Shown piece after piece: positions 40,434 to 48,415 of a DNA stretch of 64,000 bases. Location: contig NZ_JARVRJ010000002.1 of assembly GCF_030209745.1 (NCBI RefSeq), positions 62,001-126,000 on the forward strand. The letters are read 5' to 3'. A model generated the notes under the pieces. That model made no database searches. It was not told where the DNA came from and worked only from the letters and a program-made list of their open reading frames with translations. The DNA is from Arthrobacter sp. fls2-241-R2A-200 (GTDB lineage: Bacteria; Actinomycetota; Actinomycetes; Actinomycetales; Micrococcaceae). The translations under genes and the position numbers were made by a program. The first letter of the stretch is position 1, and every line of letters starts with the position of its first letter.

Positions 40434-41009
40434 GTGGACCGCCCCTCAGCCAGCACCCGCCTGGCCCTGGTACCCGCGCCCAGGCTGCACGGGTGGGTGG
40501 AGCGTTTCGCGGCAAGCCACGGCGCAATAGAAGAGGACTTCGACGACGACGGTCTGCTGCTCACCGCAGGGGATGGCGCCACTGCTCTGCTCAAGGCACC
40601 GTGGCCGGTGGACGGACGCCCAGGCAGGGGCGCCTCCAACCTTGACCGCCTGGTTTCCCTCGCTGCCCAGGAGCGACGGCTCGGGATCCTGCTCGTTCGG
40701 CGGGGCGGTTTTGCGGTTGCCGCTGCCAGCGGGTCCGCAATTCTTGCCTCGAAGAGCGGGAAGCGGCACAGCGATCCCAAGACCACGGCCGACTTTGCTG
40801 CAGGGATCTTTAACGGCCAGGGCGTGGAGTACATCGTCCCCGGCGGGGACCGTGTTCTCGTCGATCAGGTTCTGGCACATCCATTGCTCAAAGCGGTGGC
40901 CGGCTGCACGCGCCTGTCCTTCCTGGACATTCAGGAGCCCAGAAGCTCAGTTCTGGCCAAGGCTGCCGCGGACGCATGCGCCATCCGAATCACAGTAAAA
41001 AACCCCTGA
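40434..41009 (+). CDS. Vms1/eRF1-like (acVLRF1-type) protein with the catalytic loop missing
   Basis: 191 residues. The fold-defining pieces of the actinobacterial VLRF1 family are present: LGILLVRRGGFAVA, SKSGKR, VEYIVPGGDRVLVDQVL and FLDIQEPRSSVLAKAAADA. Active members (peptidyl-tRNA hydrolases in ribosome rescue) carry a long Gly/Gln loop after the SKxGxR segment. Here residues about 104-125 read SKSGKRHSDPKTTADFAAG with no Gln, so catalysis is doubtful. GTG start with AAAGGAGA upstream. The family assignment is from memory of the pattern. Confidence 0.6.
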   Translation: MDRPSASTRLALVPAPRLHGWVERFAASHGAIEEDFDDDGLLLTAGDGATALLKAPWPVDGRPGRGASNLDRLVSLAAQERRLGILLVRRGGFAVAAASGSAILASKSGKRHSDPKTTADFAAGIFNGQGVEYIVPGGDRVLVDQVLAHPLLKAVAGCTRLSFLDIQEPRSSVLAKAAADACAIRITVKNP

Positions 41010-41010
41010 G

Positions 41011-41811
41011 TCAGCAGCCCCCGGGCGTCCGCGTCAACGGAGCCTGACGGTACAGATAGCTGCCGTATTCCGAAAAGCCAGCCTTGCCGTAAAGGCCCTG
41101 CGCGCCAACATTTGGCGCTGTCACCAACAACCAAAAGCCCTGCAGTCCCCTCCGGGCGCCAGCGTCGAGCAGGGCAGAAAGCACCCTGGTGCCGTAGCCG
41201 CGCCGGCGGTGCCCCGCTGACGTGGCCATGCTGTAAAGACCGCCCCAGCCATCCACCAAGGCAAGACGTCCGACGGCGGCCGGGACGCCGTCGTCGTCCC
41301 TTACCAGCGCATACAGCGAGGGACAGCCCGTTAGAATCTCGCGCGCAATCGCCAGTTCCCCACCGCCGCCTCGCCCGTCAACGGCCCACCAGAGGTCCAA
41401 CCACTCCTGGGTTGGCTGCTCGGAAAGCTCAACGCTGTGTGCAGTGGGGAGGAGTGGCAGTGCGCCCACATCGCGGACCATGATCTTGGTTTCGGACTGC
41501 TTCGAGAAGCGTTGCCCATCCAAAACAGTATTGAGGGTGGCGCTCCGGGGATCGTCGAATACTTGGAAGATCAACGGTAGCCGGCGCTTTCTGTACCACT
41601 CCGACGCCGCGCGGACACCAGCCGCGATGACGGTTTCGGTGGACGATCCTGCCGCGCCACAACCGGGGTCCCTTGGCCACACCGAATTGGCACGTTGCGT
41701 CACGCCCTGGGATGCACGCAGTACCCACTCTCCCGTGTCCTCGCGCTCACGTGCTGGCCAGGCCTTGTCCATCAGCGTTTCCAGAAGCGATTGTTCGAGC
41801 ACTCTGCGCAC
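41011..41811 (-). CDS. GNAT-family N-acetyltransferase
   Basis: 266 residues. The C-terminal half is a GNAT domain: GRLALVDGWGGLYSMATSAGHRRRGYGTRVLSALL contains the acetyl-CoA pyrophosphate motif (RRRGYG) and is followed by NVGAQGLYGKAGF. The N-terminal half (KAWPARERE...EWVLRASQGVTQRANSVWP) matches a family typical of actinobacteria, sometimes annotated as the CG3035/N-acetylglutamate-synthase group; the substrate is unproven. It shares a strand with aspS and lies between its terminator and the convergent Vms1-like gene. Confidence 0.85.
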   Translation of the reverse strand: MRRVLEQSLLETLMDKAWPAREREDTGEWVLRASQGVTQRANSVWPRDPGCGAAGSSTETVIAAGVRAASEWYRKRRLPLIFQVFDDPRSATLNTVLDGQRFSKQSETKIMVRDVGALPLLPTAHSVELSEQPTQEWLDLWWAVDGRGGGGELAIAREILTGCPSLYALVRDDDGVPAAVGRLALVDGWGGLYSMATSAGHRRRGYGTRVLSALLDAGARRGLQGFWLLVTAPNVGAQGLYGKAGFSEYGSYLYRQAPLTRTPGGC

Positions 41812-41831
41812 CCTTTCTCTGCAGGAACACC

Positions 41832-41861
41832 AAAGGCTCCCCGCTATGGCGGGGAGCCTTT
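41832..41861 (-). terminator. aspS terminator
   Basis: Perfect 13-bp stem AAAGGCTCCCCGC/GCGGGGAGCCTTT with a 4-nt loop, starting 13 nt past the aspS stop. The A-start/T-end makes it usable in either direction. Confidence 0.85.
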
Positions 41862-41874
41862 GGCTACCGGTCTA

Positions 41875-43653
41875 TCAGGACTTGGTCTCAGGCTTGGTTT
41901 CGGGCTTGAAATCTACGCCCGCTTCCTTGCGCTGCTGTGCCGTAATCGGGGCAGGCGCCGCGGTGAGCGGGTCATAGCCGCCGCCGGACTTCGGGAAGGC
42001 GATAACGTCGCGAATGGACTCGACGCCCGCCAGGAGCGCCACCACGCGGTCCCAGCCAAGGGCAATGCCGCCGTGTGGAGGGGCGCCGTACTTGAACCCC
42101 TCCAGAAGGAAGCCGAATTTGGTCTCTGCGTCTTCCTTGTCCAGCCCCATGAGCTGGAACACGCGTTCCTGGACGTCGCGCTCATGGATACGGATGGAAC
42201 CGCCGCCGATTTCGTTGCCGTTACAGACGATGTCGTAGGCGTAGGAAAGCGCTGACTCAGGATCTTTGTCGAACGTGTCCATGAATTCCGGCTTCGGCGA
42301 GGTGAAGGCGTGGTGGACGGCCGTCCATTGCCCTGCACCAACCGCCACGTCACCGGATGCCACTGCGGCAGCGGCAGGCTCGAACATCGGCGCGTCCACG
42401 ATCCAGACGAATGCCCAGTCCTTGGGGTCGATCAGCCCCGTGCGGTGGCCGATCTCCACGCGGGCTGCACCCAGAAGCGCCCGGGAAGGGGTCTTCTCCC
42501 CGGCTGCGAAGAAGATGCAGTCGCCGGGCTTGGCCCCGACGGCGTCGGCCAGTCCGGCACGCTCTGCATCGGTCAGGTTCTTGGCAACAGGACCGGCGAG
42601 CTCGCCGTCCTCTTTGTACAGAACGTAGGCCAGGCCCTTGGCGCCGCGCTGTTTAGCCCACTCTTGCCATGCATCCAAGGCACGACGTGCTTGCGAGGCG
42701 CCACCGGGCATGACAACTGCGCCGACGTACGGAGCCATGAAGACACCAAAATTGGTGTCCTTGAAGAATTCGGTCAGCTCGGTCAACTCCAGGCCGAAGC
42801 GGAGGTCGGGCTTATCCGAGCCGTACCGCGCCATGGCATCCAAGTACGTCATCCGCTGAATGGGCGTGGGAACTTCGACGTCGATGAGCTGCCAGAGCGC
42901 CTTGACGATCGCCTCGCCAAGCTCGATAACGTCGTCCTGGTCAACGAAGCTTGCCTCGATGTCCAGCTGCGTGAACTCGGGCTGACGGTCCGCACGGAAG
43001 TCTTCATCGCGGTAGCAGCGGGCGATCTGGTAATACTTCTCAAAGCCGCCAACCTGCAGGAGCTGCTTGAACAACTGCGGGGACTGCGGGAGGGCGTACC
43101 AGGAGCCTGGAGCCAAGCGTGCCGGAACCACGAAGTCACGGGCGCCTTCCGGCGTCGAGCGCGTCAAGGTGGGCGTCTCGATCTCAACGTAGCCACGCTG
43201 GTGCAGCAGTTCGCGGGCAACCCGGTTCGCTTCCGAACGCAGGCGCAGGTTGCGCGCCGGGCCGGGACGGCGAAGGTCGAGGTAGCGGTGCTTCAGGCGT
43301 GCTTCCTCACCCACTTCGACATGCTCATCGATCTGGAAGGGCAGCGGATCGGAGGTGTTGAGAACCACAACCTTGTCCGCGATAACTTCGATCTCGCCTG
43401 TGGCAAGCGCCGGGTTCTCGTTGCCTTCGGGGCGCTTGTTGACTGTGCCCGTCACCTGCAGGACGTACTCGTTGCGCAGTCCGTGGAAAACCTCTTCCTC
43501 GCGGACCACAACCTGGGCCACGCCGGATGCGTCACGCAGGTCAACGAATGCCACGCCACCGTGATCACGGCGACGGCCCACCCAGCCGGCCAGGGTAACG
43601 GTTTGTCCAATGTGCTCGGAACCAAGTGATCCGAGGTCATGTGTGCGCAGCAC
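41875..43653 (-). CDS. aspS: Aspartyl-tRNA synthetase
   Basis: Class IIb synthetase; 592 residues, bacterial type with the GAD insertion. The OB-fold anticodon domain starts [23 protein letters not shown]. Motif 2 includes the [17 protein letters not shown] stretch and motif 3 is [16 protein letters not shown]. Whether it is discriminating or also charges tRNA-Asn cannot be decided here. It follows hisS on the same strand with a 66-nt gap. Confidence 0.98.
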   Translation of the reverse strand: MLRTHDLGSLGSEHIGQTVTLAGWVGRRRDHGGVAFVDLRDASGVAQVVVREEEVFHGLRNEYVLQVTGTVNKRPEGNENPALATGEIEVIADKVVVLNTSDPLPFQIDEHVEVGEEARLKHRYLDLRRPGPARNLRLRSEANRVARELLHQRGYVEIETPTLTRSTPEGARDFVVPARLAPGSWYALPQSPQLFKQLLQVGGFEKYYQIARCYRDEDFRADRQPEFTQLDIEASFVDQDDVIELGEAIVKALWQLIDVEVPTPIQRMTYLDAMARYGSDKPDLRFGLELTELTEFFKDTNFGVFMAPYVGAVVMPGGASQARRALDAWQEWAKQRGAKGLAYVLYKEDGELAGPVAKNLTDAERAGLADAVGAKPGDCIFFAAGEKTPSRALLGAARVEIGHRTGLIDPKDWAFVWIVDAPMFEPAAAAVASGDVAVGAGQWTAVHHAFTSPKPEFMDTFDKDPESALSYAYDIVCNGNEIGGGSIRIHERDVQERVFQLMGLDKEDAETKFGFLLEGFKYGAPPHGGIALGWDRVVALLAGVESIRDVIAFPKSGGGYDPLTAAPAPITAQQRKEAGVDFKPETKPETKS

Positions 43654-43719
43654 AGCATTCCTTTCAGCGTGAAAAATGAGGGGGACTTCCGCAAGGGCGT
43701 CCCGGTCCGAGTTTACCTG

Positions 43720-45093
43720 TCAGGCCGTGGTGACCCGCACATGCAGGTCATCCTCCGACGGCGACCAGCTCAAGGGATCGGCGTCAACCTGCTCCCCGGA
43801 GCGGAGGTCTTTGACCTGGTGCTTGCCGTCCTCGTTGGTGAACCATACGAACGGGATGCCCCGGCGGTCAGCGAACTTGATCTGCTTTCCAAACTTTTCC
43901 GCTTTCGCGGCAACTTCGGTGGCAATCCCGCGTCCGCGAAGCTCGGCCGCAATATCCTGCGCGGCAGACCAGCTGTCGTCGTCATTGAGGGCCACCAGGA
44001 CAGCTGTTGGCACAGCCCGGGAGGCAACGGCGAATTCCTGGCTGAGGATGCGTGAGACCAGGCGGGTCACGCCGATCGAAAGTCCGACGCCGGGGAACTT
44101 GCGGTTGCCCTTACTGGCCAGGGCATCGTAGCGTCCGCCGGAACAAATCGACCCCAGCTGCTCATGGCCCACCAACACGGTCTCCACTACGGTCCCGGTG
44201 TAGTAGTCCAACCCGCGGGCGATGCTGAGATCAGCTACCACCTTGCCCGGGGCCCGCTGGGCCACGGCTCCTATCACCTGTTCAAGTTCGCCCAAGCCTT
44301 CATCCAGAAGGTCGTCCTTGACGCCTAGTGCGCGCACCTGCTGGACGAACGATGTGTCCTCGGTGCGGATGGTGGCGAGCTTCAATGCCAAGTCAGCTTG
44401 CTCATCCGTTGCGCCAAGCTCGCTCTTGAGCAGTTGCGCCACTTTCTCGGCGCCGATCTTTTCGAGCTTGTCGATGCTTCGGAGCACGCCGGCGGTGTCA
44501 GTCAGGCCAATGCCCCGATAGAAACCCTCCGCGAGCTTGCGGTTGTTGATCCGCAGCCTGAAATCAGGGATGGGGAGGGCGCCCAGGGCTTCGGCAATTA
44601 CCAAGGCGATCTCGATGTCGTAGCGGAAAGGCAGCTCACCGTCGCCCACGACGTCGATATCGGCCTGGGTGAACTCGCGGGCGCGGCCTTCCTGCGGACG
44701 TTCCCCACGCCACACCTTCTGGATCTGGTAGCGGCGGAACGGGAAGGCCAAGTATCCGGCATTTTCCACGACATACCGTGCAAAAGGGACTGTCAGGTCG
44801 AAGTGCAGGGCCAAGGCATTCGGATCTGCCTTCTCAGCTCGCTGGGTGGAGTCCGTACCGGCGGAACCTGAACCGGCGTCGTCGTCCTCCTGGAGCCTGC
44901 TCAGTCCGTAGACCTCTTTATCGATGTCGCCTTTGCGCAGCAATTGCCCCACGGTTTCCACGGCCCGCGTCTCGATGGAGGAAAAGCCGTGCAGTTCGAA
45001 TGTGGTGCGGAGCGTATCGAGCACATGGAGCTCCACGAGGCGCTCCTGGGGAAGCCACTCGGGGAATCCGGACAGGGAGGCGGTACGGGCCAT
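43720..45093 (-). CDS. hisS: Histidyl-tRNA synthetase
   Basis: Class IIa synthetase; 457 residues. Motif 2 region YQIQKVWRGERPQEGRAREFTQADID and histidine motif SIARGLDYYTGTVVE are clear. A short acidic/Ser-Gly insertion (EDDDAGSGSAGTDSTQ) sits between YGLSRL and the LHFDLTVPFARYV motif, as in other actinobacterial HisRS. ATG start with GAGGAG upstream. It is divergent from the cyclophilin gene across 206 bp that includes a 9-bp inverted repeat. Confidence 0.97.
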   Translation of the reverse strand: MARTASLSGFPEWLPQERLVELHVLDTLRTTFELHGFSSIETRAVETVGQLLRKGDIDKEVYGLSRLQEDDDAGSGSAGTDSTQRAEKADPNALALHFDLTVPFARYVVENAGYLAFPFRRYQIQKVWRGERPQEGRAREFTQADIDVVGDGELPFRYDIEIALVIAEALGALPIPDFRLRINNRKLAEGFYRGIGLTDTAGVLRSIDKLEKIGAEKVAQLLKSELGATDEQADLALKLATIRTEDTSFVQQVRALGVKDDLLDEGLGELEQVIGAVAQRAPGKVVADLSIARGLDYYTGTVVETVLVGHEQLGSICSGGRYDALASKGNRKFPGVGLSIGVTRLVSRILSQEFAVASRAVPTAVLVALNDDDSWSAAQDIAAELRGRGIATEVAAKAEKFGKQIKFADRRGIPFVWFTNEDGKHQVKDLRSGEQVDADPLSWSPSEDDLHVRVTTA

Positions 45094-45189
45094 GGTGGAA
45101 AGGTCTCCTCAAAGAAAGCTGACAAAAGTGCGGGCCGCCAGGATTAAGCGCGTCGTTGGCGTTTATGGGGCGGGCGTCCAGCTGGTCAT

Positions 45190-45220
45190 GCATAAACTAT
45201 GTGCGGCAGTCAGTTTATGC
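45190..45220. promoter_or_regulatory. Inverted repeat GCATAAACT-N13-AGTTTATGC between hisS and the cyclophilin gene
   Basis: Perfect 9-bp AT-rich arms separated by 13 bases in the divergent promoter region, a candidate operator. No neighbouring regulator gene suggests which protein binds it. Confidence 0.45.
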
Positions 45221-45299
45221 TTTCCGCGCGTGCAGTTCTAATGCATCGTGCCGATCTCCCGCAGGCAGCCGTGGATCATGGACACAATCAGGAGGACTC

Positions 45300-46091
45300 T
45301 TGGCAACAAGATCGCGGGACGACCGTGAAGCGAAACGGCGCATCCGGCAGATGGAAGCCAAGCGCGCCCTGCGGCAGGAGCAAGCCAAGAGGCGCAAACG
45401 GGATAACTATCTTGCCATTGGTGCCGCCGCTGTGGCGGTGATCCTCGCCGTCGTGCTTCAACTCACCGCGTTCAGTTCGAATCCGAGCGAATCGGAATTC
45501 GCTGCCGCGGAAGCCGGCCTCAGCTCAGCGTCGGCCTCCCCTTCTTCGAACAGCCAGGGAATCCCGAGCGCTGACACGGCGGCCGGAAAGACGTTTACGG
45601 GTCAACTGGCGCTCAACAGCGGCGTTGTGGGCGTCGAGCTCGACGGGAAGGTGGCCCCGCAGGCGGCTGCTGTTTTCAAGTCCTTGGCTGACTCCAACTA
45701 CTACAAGGGCGCCCTCTGCCACCGGCTGACCACAGCCCAAACCTTCGGTTTGCTCCAGTGCGGCGCCAAGTCCCAAGACGGCGCCGACGATCCGAACTAC
45801 CACTGGGGCCCGTTGGAAAACACCCCGGCGGATAACAAGTACCCGGCAGGGACTATCGCTGTGGCCCGTAGCTCCAACAACGCATATGGCAACGGGCACC
45901 AGTTCTTCATCATCTACAAAGACACGAATATTCCTGCCGATGCAGCAGGCGGTTACACGGTGGTGGGCAAGGTGACCAGTGGCTTGGACGTCATCACAAA
46001 GATCGCTGCAGCGGGCCTTCAGGCAGGCGCCACCAATAATGACGGCGCCCCTGTGGCACCTGTCACGATAGACTCGTTTTCTCTGAAGTAG
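45300..46091 (+). CDS. Membrane-anchored cyclophilin-type peptidyl-prolyl isomerase
   Basis: About 263 residues. A basic, helical cytoplasmic N-terminus (1-36) is followed by a transmembrane segment (about 37-58), a Ser-rich linker and a cyclophilin domain (FTGQLALNSGVVGVELDGKVAPQAAAVFKSLADSNYY...). The canonical cyclophilin active-site Arg/Phe motif is replaced around CHRLTTAQTFGLLQCG, but GNGHQFFIIYKDT is conserved. It probably assists folding outside the membrane. TTG start at 45300 with AGGAGG 4 nt upstream. Confidence 0.88.
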   Translation: MATRSRDDREAKRRIRQMEAKRALRQEQAKRRKRDNYLAIGAAAVAVILAVVLQLTAFSSNPSESEFAAAEAGLSSASASPSSNSQGIPSADTAAGKTFTGQLALNSGVVGVELDGKVAPQAAAVFKSLADSNYYKGALCHRLTTAQTFGLLQCGAKSQDGADDPNYHWGPLENTPADNKYPAGTIAVARSSNNAYGNGHQFFIIYKDTNIPADAAGGYTVVGKVTSGLDVITKIAAAGLQAGATNNDGAPVAPVTIDSFSLK

Positions 46092-46157
46092 AGAACTCCA
46101 GGCCCCAGCCCGGGGAGCAGTACCAGAGCGGTCCCTCCAAGCGAAAGACTTTTAGCG

Positions 46158-47654
46158 GTGACAGACAGTCAGAAATCCGACGAAACAGCAGCAGCGATCC
46201 CCGACGAATCCGGCGTGGCAAACGACGATAAGGACGCGAATGCCATCCCCGAGACTGGGAACACCCCGGAGAGTGAAGCGCCTGCTTCACCCGTAGCTCC
46301 ACGGCCCACGCCCCCTGCTGCCCCTTCCCCGGCGGCGATGGCTGCACGGCCCAAGGCGCCGGCCGCCGTCGTTCCCGCCGCGCCGGCTGTGTCCGCGGCC
46401 GCGTTGGCTGAAGCAGCCAAGTGGGGACGCGCCGAAGGCGATGGCCACGTGTTCCTCTCCCTCGATGGTGAAGAGATCCCTGTTGGCCAGTACCCGGGCG
46501 TCAGCCCCGATGAGGCGCTGGCCTACTTTGCCCGGAAGTTCGACGACGTCATCGCCCAGGTGGTCCTGTTGGAGCACCGTGTAAGTTCCAAGGCGCCGGC
46601 AACGGACATGCAGAAAACCGTGACCCACCTGCGGGAACAGCTGGCCGAACGGAACATGGTGGGAGACATTCGGGGCGCCGAGGCGCGCTTGGACACGCTG
46701 TCCGCACAAATCGTGGAGTTGGAGAAGTCCGAGAAGGCAGCCCATGAAGCAGTTCGCGCTTCCGAGCTCGCCGCACGCGAGGCGATCGTGGCCGAAGCCG
46801 AGTCGATTGCCGGCCAGGACCCTGCTCAAATCCAGTGGAAGACCTCCAGCGCCCGCATGAACGAGCTCTTCGAGACGTGGAAGGCTGCGCAAAAGAGCGG
46901 CGTTCGGCTGGGACGGAGCAACGAGGACGCACTGTGGAAGAGGTTCCGTTCGGCGCGCACAGTGTTTGATCGGCACCGTCGCGCCTACTTCTCGCAACTG
47001 GACAGCACCAACTCTGCTGCAAAGGCCGCCAAGGAAGCACTCATCGCGGAGGCTGAAGCTTTGTCCTCCTCCACTGACTGGGGCTTCGCTGCGGGTGAGT
47101 ACCGCAGGCTGATGGATCAGTGGAAGGCGTCTCCGCGCGCCAGCCGCAAGGACGACGACGCCCTCTGGGCACGCTTCCGTGCCGCCCAGGACGTTTTCTT
47201 CAGCCACCGGCAGGCAGCCAACGAACAGATTGACCAGGAATACACGGCCAACCTTGCCGTCAAGGAACAGCTGGTTGCGGAAGCCCAAGCATTGCTTCCG
47301 ATCAACGACCTCAACACTGCCAAGAAGGCCCTCCAGTCCATCAGGGACCGCTGGGAAGAGGCCGGCAAAGTGCCGCGGGCAGATATGGGCCGCATCGAGG
47401 CCGGCCTGCGCAAGGTTGAAGACGCGGTCCGTGAAGCCGAAGAAGAGAAGTGGCGGCGCAGCAACCCCGAAACGAAAGCTCGGACGAACAGCGCCCTCTC
47501 CCAGCTTGAAGCTGCTATCGCTGGCCTCAAAGAGGATCTCGACAAAGCAGAGAAGGCCGGCGACCAGCGCCGAATCAAGTCTGCCAAGGAAGCGCTGGAC
47601 GCCCGTCAGGCATGGCTTGACCAAATCCAGCGTTCTGCCAGCGACCTCGCGTAG
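46158..47654 (+). CDS. DUF349-domain protein
   Basis: 498 residues. The N-terminal 80 residues are Ala/Pro/Glu-rich and probably disordered, then a region LSLDGEEIPVGQYPGVSPDEALAYFARKFDD, then about 350 residues of helical DUF349 repeats with Trp-containing units (RMNELFETWKAAQKSG..., DALWKRFRSARTVFDRHR, DALWARFRAAQDVFFSHR) predicted as long coiled coils. DUF349 proteins are widespread in actinobacteria next to rel, and their function is not established. The GTG start has only a distant GAAAG upstream. Confidence 0.88.
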   Translation: MTDSQKSDETAAAIPDESGVANDDKDANAIPETGNTPESEAPASPVAPRPTPPAAPSPAAMAARPKAPAAVVPAAPAVSAAALAEAAKWGRAEGDGHVFLSLDGEEIPVGQYPGVSPDEALAYFARKFDDVIAQVVLLEHRVSSKAPATDMQKTVTHLREQLAERNMVGDIRGAEARLDTLSAQIVELEKSEKAAHEAVRASELAAREAIVAEAESIAGQDPAQIQWKTSSARMNELFETWKAAQKSGVRLGRSNEDALWKRFRSARTVFDRHRRAYFSQLDSTNSAAKAAKEALIAEAEALSSSTDWGFAAGEYRRLMDQWKASPRASRKDDDALWARFRAAQDVFFSHRQAANEQIDQEYTANLAVKEQLVAEAQALLPINDLNTAKKALQSIRDRWEEAGKVPRADMGRIEAGLRKVEDAVREAEEEKWRRSNPETKARTNSALSQLEAAIAGLKEDLDKAEKAGDQRRIKSAKEALDARQAWLDQIQRSASDLA

Positions 47655-47738
47655 CTGAACGCAGGGCTCCGTTCCGGTTTTCCACATAGCCGGGGCGGAG
47701 CCTGTACTGCTTGGACCGCTCCACGGAATGATCAGTGA

Positions 47739-48335
47739 ATGGTCCACGCAGTAGCCGCCCCAAACCTGCTGGAGCCGGTCATCGCCGAGCTCTACTCCCC
47801 CAGCCCCATCTTTACATGGGTCGAATTACAGTGCATGGCGCTTGATGGGATCCTGCTCCCCCTTTACGGGAAGTCCTATGCGGCCCCGGGTGTCGCCCTG
47901 ACCGCACGCCTGAGAGCCCGGGCGGCAGCGCTCACGGTACCCGAAAAGATCCGCACGCGGGTCGTCGCCGGTCGCCTCACTGCGGCATGGATCTATGGCT
48001 GTGCCCCGCCACCGGAAAACCTTGCACTCCTGGTGGACGCCAAACATCGGATTTCCAGCCTGAGGAGCACCAAAGGCTGCAGCCTCCACGAGGTCCGGCT
48101 CGGACAATTGGACGTGGTGAGCTTGGGCGGACTGCTGGTCAGCAGTCCTTTGCGCACAGCCACCGACATCGCCCTGCATGTGCAACCCGAGCGGGCGGTG
48201 CCCGCCCTCACACGCCTTTTGAACCATCCGGAGCTCGGCGTCAGGCTGCGCCTTTTGACCCTGGCCGTCGAAGCGGCGCCCCGGGTTCCCCACAAGAAGC
48301 GGGCGTTAGCCACACTGGCCCATCTGGCCAGGTAA
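47739..48335 (+). CDS. AbiEi-antitoxin-like protein, orphan, function unknown
   Basis: 198 residues, basic, no signal peptide. The order of segments (TWVELQCMALDGILLPLYGKSYA..., RLTAAWIYGCAPPPENLALLVDA, VSLGGLLVSSPLRTATDIALH) resembles the C-terminal region of AbiEi-type antitoxins. The winged-helix DNA-binding domain that such antitoxins carry is not obvious, and no toxin gene (AbiEii nucleotidyltransferase) is adjacent. It is convergent with rel. A hypothetical-protein label would be equally honest. Confidence 0.6.
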   Translation: MVHAVAAPNLLEPVIAELYSPSPIFTWVELQCMALDGILLPLYGKSYAAPGVALTARLRARAAALTVPEKIRTRVVAGRLTAAWIYGCAPPPENLALLVDAKHRISSLRSTKGCSLHEVRLGQLDVVSLGGLLVSSPLRTATDIALHVQPERAVPALTRLLNHPELGVRLRLLTLAVEAAPRVPHKKRALATLAHLAR

Positions 48336-48387
48336 GGGAGCTACGCCCCGCAGGAGGACCCGAGCCAGTTGCAACTATCGCTGGTTA

Positions 48388-48415
48388 CAACCGGCGCTAG
48401 TTGCGGCGCCGGTTG
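48388..48415. terminator. Hairpin shared by the convergent AbiEi-like gene and rel
   Basis: Perfect 10-bp arms CAACCGGCGC/GCGCCGGTTG with an 8-nt loop. It overlaps the last codons of rel, whose Asn-Arg-Arg-Arg-Asn tail is encoded within it. It could act in both directions. Confidence 0.55.

Noticed and set aside
47739..48335. Toxin-antitoxin module
   Set aside because: Only an antitoxin-like protein is present; the neighbours are a DUF349 gene and rel, with no toxin ORF.
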